A DNA stretch of 64,000 nt from Enterococcus innesii (lineage in GTDB: Bacteria; Bacillota; Bacilli; Lactobacillales; Enterococcaceae): positions 550,362 through 614,361 of the forward strand of contig JAHHEN010000002.1 of NCBI GenBank assembly GCA_018982785.1, given 5' to 3'. Made by a program: the position numbers and the translations under genes. Within the stretch, counting starts at the first letter, position 1. Each line of letters begins with the position of its first letter. Under the pieces are notes generated by a model. That model was not told the origin of the DNA. It made no database searches and worked only from the letters and a program-made list of their open reading frames with translations. Shown here in pieces: positions 59,667-64,000 of this stretch.

Positions 59667-59693
59667 AAATAATACATGTTATGGAGGTAATAC

Positions 59694-60269
59694 ATGGGAC
59701 AAAAAATGATTAATGTCAAACCGATTAAGGACAAAGAGGTCTTGAATCAATTTGGAAAAGAATTACAAAAGGGGAAACACGGAAAAAGGGATTATTTGAT
59801 TATGGCAATTGGAATAAAGACAGGATTGCGGATTTCAGATATTCTGAATTTAAAAGTATCTGATGTAAAAAATAAGACACAAACAGAAATTATTGAAATA
59901 AAAACTAGGAAAAAAAGAACTGTGCATCTGAAATCATTAACTTCAAATATTATTGACTATTTGAATACAGAACATAGTGCTGAATCTGAATGGTTATTTC
60001 CAAGTCCAACAGATAACACAAAACATTTAGCCAGTCATCAGTATTATAAAATCCTACAGAAAATTGCAGATAATCTAGGTTTAGATTATATTGGCACACA
60101 TACACTTAGAAAAACATTTTCCTACTTCTTTTTAAAGCAGAATAAAGGTGATATCGTCACATTAATGAAAATCCTGAATCATAGTAGCCAAGCAGTAACT
60201 TTACGATATGCAGGAATTGAAGAAGAAGATATAAAGGCAAAACTAGAAGATTTTGACCCTCTTAAATGA
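59694..60269 (+). CDS. small tyrosine recombinase (catalytic domain only)
   Basis: A 191-aa XerC/plasmid-type recombinase: Arg46 in TGLRISDILNLK, His136 and Arg139 in GTHTLRKTFSYF, His163 in ILNHSSQAVT and Tyr172 in LRYAGI. It lacks the usual N-terminal core-binding domain, as do plasmid and fimbrial-type recombinases of this size. ATG 59694 follows TGGAGG. It is preceded by four inverted 9-mers and followed by the repeat-RNA locus. Confidence 0.86.
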   Translation: MGQKMINVKPIKDKEVLNQFGKELQKGKHGKRDYLIMAIGIKTGLRISDILNLKVSDVKNKTQTEIIEIKTRKKRTVHLKSLTSNIIDYLNTEHSAESEWLFPSPTDNTKHLASHQYYKILQKIADNLGLDYIGTHTLRKTFSYFFLKQNKGDIVTLMKILNHSSQAVTLRYAGIEEEDIKAKLEDFDPLK

Positions 60270-60315
60270 GTATCTTAGTGTGTTAAAATTGGATGTAGGT
60301 AATCTTTATTCAGGT

Positions 60316-60352
60316 CTGACTACTTGTAGTCAGCATAGTTATATGATATTAT
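60316..60352 (+). promoter_or_regulatory. promoter with overlapping palindrome of the repeat-RNA locus
   Basis: TTGTAG (60324-60329), a 17-bp spacer and TATTAT (60347-60352) form a promoter. CTGACTAC-TT-GTAGTCAG (60316-60333) is a perfect 8-bp-arm palindrome centred on the -35 box. Transcription should begin near 60359 and enter the tandem repeats. Confidence 0.6.
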
Positions 60353-60397
60353 ATATTTGTAGAACAGATATATAACCTTTCATGTGGCTAGGCACGT

Positions 60398-60510
60398 AAA
60401 ACTCAAAAATAAAGTTAGGCGTAGGGACTAACATGGTTGGTGAGCAACGGAAAAACTCAAAAATAAAGTTAGGCGTAGGGACTAACATGGTTGGTGAGCA
60501 ACGGAAAAAC
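60398..60510 (+). ncRNA. tandem 54-nt repeat RNA, candidate type III antitoxin
   Basis: Two identical 54-bp units (60398-60451, 60452-60505) are followed by a 5-nt remnant. Each unit can form GTTAG/CTAAC (60414-60418 with 60428-60432) and GTTG/CAAC (60436-60439 with 60445-60448), with an A-rich junction between units. GGCTAGG before the array and CCTAGC after it may close the structure. Promoter upstream, terminator and then a gene downstream is the layout of ToxI, AbiQ, CptI and TenpI antitoxin RNAs. Confidence 0.6.
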
Positions 60511-60528
60511 CTAGCAAATTAGAATTAT

Positions 60529-60561
60529 AACTAGATGGGTTAATCCTATCTAGTTTTTTTT
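60529..60561 (+). terminator. intrinsic terminator between the repeat RNA and the downstream gene
   Basis: AACTAGATGGG pairs with TCCTATCTAGTT (11 bp, one G-U) around TTAAT, then T8. It ends just before the AAGGAG of the next gene, so that gene is expressed only by read-through or from another promoter. Confidence 0.88.
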
Positions 60562-60573
60562 AAGGAGAAATTT

Positions 60574-61212
60574 GTGAGTAGAAAGAGTGAGTATATTAAA
60601 CTAACGAAAAAAAATGAGATACAAATTAAACAAGGCATGAATTATGCTAAGCTAGGGTATATGTTTTTAAAAGAGCATGTGTTTAATTATACTTATACAT
60701 TTTTTTATGAAGATAGTGATGAGTTAAAGAAATTTACTCTAAATATTAACAATAATGATTTTGCTCATTTATGCGGAATTGAATATAAAAATGGAAATAA
60801 AAACTTTGGGAAAGACCTAGTAGATAATAGAATTAATTGGGATAAAATTTTTATCAAAAGTGATGGAACTACTTCTTTAAAATTAGCTGTTATCGCTAGC
60901 ATACATTTATTATTCACCACTCAATCTAGGATAGAATCTGGTGGAAGAAATTTAGACTTAGTGTATGATAAGCTACTAAGAACGAATAAGCAGATACTTG
61001 GTTTGGGATGTAAACAATTAAGTGAGGAAAAACTTATTCCGTTATCCCTATTAAATTTAAAAACGTTAAATAGAAATGAAAAGAAGGCATTGCGTTACGA
61101 AATTGTATGTGTGATAAGAAAAAATAAGCAAACAAGCTCAATCGAATTAATGGATAAAGTTGATTTTTTCGATATTGAAAAATTGGAACTAGAATTTGTG
61201 AAACAAATATAA
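60574..61212 (+). CDS. candidate type III toxin (barnase/EndoU-like nuclease suspected)
   Basis: A 212-aa basic, soluble protein. GTG 60574 is 7 nt after AAGGAG, which itself follows the terminator T run. The segment NNNDFAHLCGIEYKNGNKNF and the later DGTTSLKLAVIASIHLLFTT resemble the phage barnase-EndoU-like (PBECR4-type) nuclease families from memory; I do not recognise ToxN, CptN or TenpN motifs. The genetic position behind a repeat RNA and terminator is the strongest clue to function. It may be a ribonuclease held in check by the repeats. It converges on the winged-helix gene with a shared terminator. Confidence 0.55.
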   Translation: MSRKSEYIKLTKKNEIQIKQGMNYAKLGYMFLKEHVFNYTYTFFYEDSDELKKFTLNINNNDFAHLCGIEYKNGNKNFGKDLVDNRINWDKIFIKSDGTTSLKLAVIASIHLLFTTQSRIESGGRNLDLVYDKLLRTNKQILGLGCKQLSEEKLIPLSLLNLKTLNRNEKKALRYEIVCVIRKNKQTSSIELMDKVDFFDIEKLELEFVKQI

Positions 61213-61242
61213 AAACCACAATCAATTAAGATTGTGGTTTTT
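61211..61242. terminator. bidirectional terminator
   Basis: AAAAACCACAATC pairs with GATTGTGGTTTTT around AATTAA. It overlaps the last codons of both convergent genes. Confidence 0.88.
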
Positions 61243-62140
61243 GCTTATCTTTTTTTAATTGAACAGTATTATACTTTTCCTTATTCAAATAACTTTGAAA
61301 ATATAAATTATCTGTATTATCATAATCTGATTTGTCATTAGAAATATAAATGGCATCTTTAGAACTCTTATGCAGGGTTAAATAATAGAAGAAGTCAATT
61401 ACAGAATTAATTGCTTGTAATGTATATTGATTCTTTTCTTTCACAAAGTAACAAAGTTCATTAGAATCATTCAGAAAAATCAAAATATCATTTCTAATGA
61501 GAGTGCTATTATTTTCCAAATTTCTAAATGATACATCTGCTAAGTTGGATTGTATTGCTGGGATAAATTCTTTATTAGGAATAGCTAATATATCAACAGT
61601 TTCTAAAGAGGTTGTATAATAGCGTTCTTGTAGCTTGTCCGAAAGAGAAGATATTCTAATTGGAAATTTAGTCAATTCGTTGATGATAAATTGACTAAAA
61701 TACTTTCTACCTTCTTCAGAAGCTAATTGATTGAAACGTTTATTTGCAAGTTTTTTTATAGTTTCATCATTTTTATAGTTATGTTTACCAGAAGCAAATA
61801 CTGAAAGATAGAGCTGTTTGTTCTTATATGGTGAATCAATTACTTGAATTTTATTGGTATACAAGCCAATTGTAACCAAATATTGAACAACCATTGACTG
61901 CAAGTCTAAATCCTTAATATGTTTCAAGTCATAGTTACTAACATAATAGAAAGGTTTATTTACTTTTCCTTTAGAAATGATTTTGTTCCTTGTTAGGTTT
62001 TTTAAACGTGCCTCTAAGCTGATACGATTACACTGCAATAGCTTAATCAATGTACTCTTATATATTCCATTTGAATTAATTATGATGTCTATTAATTCAT
62101 CAGAATCAATTGCCCGATTGTTTACAATAAGTGTGGTCAT
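61226..62140 (-). CDS. winged-helix-like protein of unknown function
   Basis: A 304-aa protein. An N-terminal helix-turn-helix-like part (STLIKLLQCNRISLEARLKN, then NKIISKGKV) is followed by a YYVSNYDLK wing-like strand. The C-terminal ~200 residues are an unknown mixed domain. Replication initiator, transcription factor or a nuclease-associated regulator are all possible. ATG 62140 follows GGGAGGGAG; in-frame codons before it are not needed. Its upstream region holds repeated TATCCAT and iteron-like sequences. Confidence 0.6.
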   Translation of the reverse strand: MTTLIVNNRAIDSDELIDIIINSNGIYKSTLIKLLQCNRISLEARLKNLTRNKIISKGKVNKPFYYVSNYDLKHIKDLDLQSMVVQYLVTIGLYTNKIQVIDSPYKNKQLYLSVFASGKHNYKNDETIKKLANKRFNQLASEEGRKYFSQFIINELTKFPIRISSLSDKLQERYYTTSLETVDILAIPNKEFIPAIQSNLADVSFRNLENNSTLIRNDILIFLNDSNELCYFVKEKNQYTLQAINSVIDFFYYLTLHKSSKDAIYISNDKSDYDNTDNLYFQSYLNKEKYNTVQLKKDKQKPQS

Positions 62141-62181
62141 AAACACTCCCTCCCATATTTTGGTTTGTTTAATTTTTTTAA

Positions 62182-62589
62182 AGTATCCCTTCTCGAAACT
62201 ATCCATAAATAAACCTAATCACATAATTATCCATTCTCATTTCTATCCATCACTAAGTGGTTGTATTTGAATAGAACATTTTTCCATTTTTTGCTTATGC
62301 AACTGTTTTTGAAAATTCACGGGGGTTTCCATTGCGATTTTTTCGAATTCGCATCAAAATTGGCATAGTTTTCAAAAAGTTATCACAAAAGTTATCATTT
62401 TGTTATCATCTATTTTTTGGAAAAACCTCTTTTTTAGGGTTGATGAAGGGGTTAAGTAGGGTATGAATTTCAATAGATGTAGGGGTTATGAAGGGGTTCA
62501 TAATTTGATAAAGTATCACTGATTTACAAAAATATCCATCTCGTAAGTATCCCTTTAAAAATTATCCCACCCCTACATTACCCCTTCAT
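62182..62589. repeat. iteron-like repeat region
   Basis: About 590 bp without genes (62207-62797). TATCC(A/C)T-type sites lie at 62182-62190, 62198-62206, 62226-62234 and 62242-62250 and again near 62532 and 62547. Three GTTATCA copies at 62379, 62391 and 62402 are spaced 11-12 bp, one helical turn. ATG(A/T)AGGGGT occurs five times: 62443, 62477 and 62488 on plus, 62569 and 62580 on minus. This resembles a plasmid origin or a multi-site control region for the adjacent winged-helix gene. Confidence 0.6.
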
Positions 62590-62797
62590 TATACCATCCG
62601 TTTCTTAGTACTGGAAATTTGAGTGTTGTGTGTAAGTCTACTTGTCTATAAAAGTGATGTGTGATTAATAAATTAATGTTATTAAGATTTTTAGTGTGTT
62701 CTGATTCTGTTACACTTATTATTTACATACACAAAAATAATTTATTCGGAAGTAGAAATAGTATAATATTGGTATCAAAAAGAATCTAGGTGAAAGT

Positions 62798-63037
62798 ATG
62801 AAAGAAATGGTCCTTAGGGATACACTTAATAAAAGATTTACAGCAATTGAGGTGTTACGACCGATTAGAACTGAAAATGATAGTTCATTATTTGATATTT
62901 GGTGGTGCAAATGCTCATGTGGAAATTTTTTTGTTGCAATATATTCCAGTCTTCTTTTGGCAAATGATGGTGAGGTGAAATGTTCTAATTGTATAGAAAT
63001 TAACAAATATTCCTATCATTCGATTGATAAAAGTTAA
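62798..63037 (+). CDS. small zinc-ribbon-like protein
   Basis: A 79-aa protein starting MKEMVLRDTLNKRFTAIEVL. It contains two cysteine pairs, WWCKCSCGNFF and VKCSNCIE, that could form a zinc ribbon, similar in layout to small phage and plasmid DNA-associated proteins. ATG 62798 follows AGGTGAAAG. No partner gene is evident; function unknown. Confidence 0.6.
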   Translation: MKEMVLRDTLNKRFTAIEVLRPIRTENDSSLFDIWWCKCSCGNFFVAIYSSLLLANDGEVKCSNCIEINKYSYHSIDKS

Positions 63038-63291
63038 AATTGGCAGATTAGAATGGGGGTAACAATTAACCATCTCGACAGTCCAGAGTAATAATTTTAA
63101 TAAAATCTATATGTAAAACGAATTTTCGATATCTTTAATCTAGATAAAACAGCTAATAGAACTCCTTTGTTAATTAAACAATAGATGTAATTACACTAAA
63201 TAAATTATTTACATAAATAAGAGGATAAAAAAATTAAAGTAAAAAGATTAGAATTAGAGCTGTAATTAAACGTGTTTTAAGGAGAGGTTAG

Positions 63292-63741
63292 ATGTCAGAA
63301 GTAAAAGATTCTCTAAAAGGGAAAAAGAACGCAAGAATGATAACAGTCCGATTTTTTAGCCATAAGGCAAACAATATTTTTGAAAGAACCTTAATCGTTA
63401 AACAGACAGAAAGTATCCCAGCAGTAATTCAATATTTTATTGATTCGATTGGTGATATTGATGTTCAACATTATGCGATTAAAGAAGTAGTTAGTATAGT
63501 TAAAGAATCTGAGCTTGAGATACCAACCAAATACCATCGTCTGGAGCACTTTTGGGGAGATGTTGTAAGTTACATTATAGAATATCACGATGCCTTAGGA
63601 GAGCTTGATGAATTTGTTGTGATAGCGAATGTTGATTGTGATTTAAATCTTCTGTTTGAAGATTTGAAATTATTAGTTCCTAGTATAAGAATTGTTAATA
63701 TCTACGAGTACAAAGACTGTTGGATTAAGAGAAAAAGATAA
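63292..63741 (+). CDS. hypothetical protein, 149 aa
   Basis: Unrecognised soluble protein. ATG 63292 follows AAGGAGAGG. The N-terminus is basic (SLKGKKNARMITVRFFSHK), the middle alternates short strands and helices, and the end is NIYEYKDCWIKRKR. No motif or membrane segment is seen. The 250 bp before it (63038-63291) are AT-rich and hold nothing I can support. Confidence 0.55.
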   Translation: MSEVKDSLKGKKNARMITVRFFSHKANNIFERTLIVKQTESIPAVIQYFIDSIGDIDVQHYAIKEVVSIVKESELEIPTKYHRLEHFWGDVVSYIIEYHDALGELDEFVVIANVDCDLNLLFEDLKLLVPSIRIVNIYEYKDCWIKRKR

Positions 63742-63866
63742 TTTACATGGAATGAATTGTTCGTATAAAAAGATACATATCTTACAAGGGTTTGTATTTT
63801 TTATTTAAAATTGAAATAATTATCAATTTATTTAATAAAGTGATTATTATTGGATAAATTTTTTTC

Positions 63867-64000
63867 GATAAAGTCCATATAATTGTGTAAAAGATAAAAG
63901 GCCATGTAACAGCCCTTTTACGGTACAATGTTTTTAACCACAAAAACATACCCAGGAGGACGTTACATGACCCAAGTACATTTTACACTGAACAACGAAA
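63867..64000 (+). mobile_element. second IS256-family (IS1542-like) copy, left end only
   Basis: The sequence from GATAAAGTCCATATAATTGT onward is identical to 57099-57232 and runs out of the window. It has the same orientation as the complete copy. The 8 bp before it are TTTTTTTC; its own duplication would lie beyond the window. Confidence 0.93.
63967..64000 (+). CDS. IS256-family transposase, start only
   Basis: ATG 63967 follows AGGAGG and begins MTQVHFTLNNE, identical to the complete copy at 57199. Truncated by the window edge. Confidence 0.92.
   Translation, partial: MTQVHFTLNNE

Noticed and set aside
60355..60366. Inverted copy of TGTTCTACAAAT opposite the 47-bp repeats, suggesting an invertible recombinase segment
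   Set aside because: Only 12 bp match and the flanks do not. In about 8 kb of AT-rich DNA such matches are expected by chance.
60398..60510. Two identical 54-bp repeats as a CRISPR array
   Set aside because: The units are directly adjacent with no unique spacers, and no cas genes are present; a repeat-RNA antitoxin layout explains them better.
57099..64000. Composite transposon bounded by the two IS copies
   Set aside because: The left IS has its own perfect 8-bp duplication on both sides, which shows independent insertion. The right copy is incomplete in the window, so no outer duplication can be tested.

Overview
The window looks like a piece of an Enterococcus chromosome. The housekeeping genes are of the lactobacillales/enterococcal type: a CggR-gap-pgk-tpi-eno glycolytic operon, rpoE (RNA polymerase delta), rpoN, a BusR/BusA betaine system and an EF1143-like HD phosphohydrolase. 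The core genes appear to have moderate GC, higher than I would expect for E. faecium. A species of the casseliflavus/gallinarum/avium type is possible, but this is inference. The first ~1.3 kb and everything after the enolase gene (about 55.8-64.0 kb) are clearly AT-richer and carry accessory genes.

Layout. 1-2.1 kb: end of a PIN-like membrane protein gene, then a gene-free stretch with a diverged 155-bp direct repeat. 2.1-12.6 kb: a Nudix hydrolase, lactate oxidase, a glycosyltransferase, a GNAT acetyltransferase, a DUF368 lipid-carrier transporter, an amidase, an amino-acid ABC transporter without its ATPase, a GyrI-like protein, a ROK kinase and an AI-2E-family permease. 12.7-20.7 kb: menaquinone biosynthesis (hotdog thioesterase facing menB-menE-menF-menD-menH-menC). 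20.7-28.2 kb: an AMP-forming ligase, a hexapeptide acetyltransferase, a SerA-like dehydrogenase, then busR with the busAA-busAB glycine-betaine transporter and a readable bipartite operator. 28.2-36.4 kb: hisK, maa, a VOC protein, a ROK regulator, rnhC, zapA, cvpA, mutS2, trxA. 36.6-42.1 kb: a GW-module L,D-transpeptidase and a PadR-DUF2812-ABC exporter operon. 42.2-50 kb: a glutamine-amidotransferase-like hydrolase, gloA, a Nudix hydrolase, a Cof phosphatase, an HD phosphohydrolase, lipL, DUF1934, rpoE, tRNA-Arg(CCG), rpoN. 50.1-55.8 kb: cggR-gap-pgk-tpiA-eno with promoter and CggR operator.

The accessory segment begins directly at the eno terminator. It holds a tyrosine recombinase, an IS256-family (IS1542-like) element with intact 8-bp target duplication inside a small membrane-protein gene, a HEFGH putative metalloprotein, a second small tyrosine recombinase behind a cluster of inverted 9-mers, a locus with the layout of a type III toxin-antitoxin system (promoter, two identical 54-bp repeats, terminator, then a 212-aa ORF), a winged-helix-like protein, an iteron-like repeat region, two small unknown genes and the start of a second IS copy in the same orientation.

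A caution applies throughout. At least 16 single-base frame disruptions, mostly at homopolymer runs, break otherwise normal genes in the first 47 kb (for example mutS2, zapA, rnhC, lipL, cvpA). They look like sequencing/assembly indels rather than biology, so the affected genes are annotated over their full reconstructed length. All functional assignments come from reading the translations against remembered family features; no database search was run.
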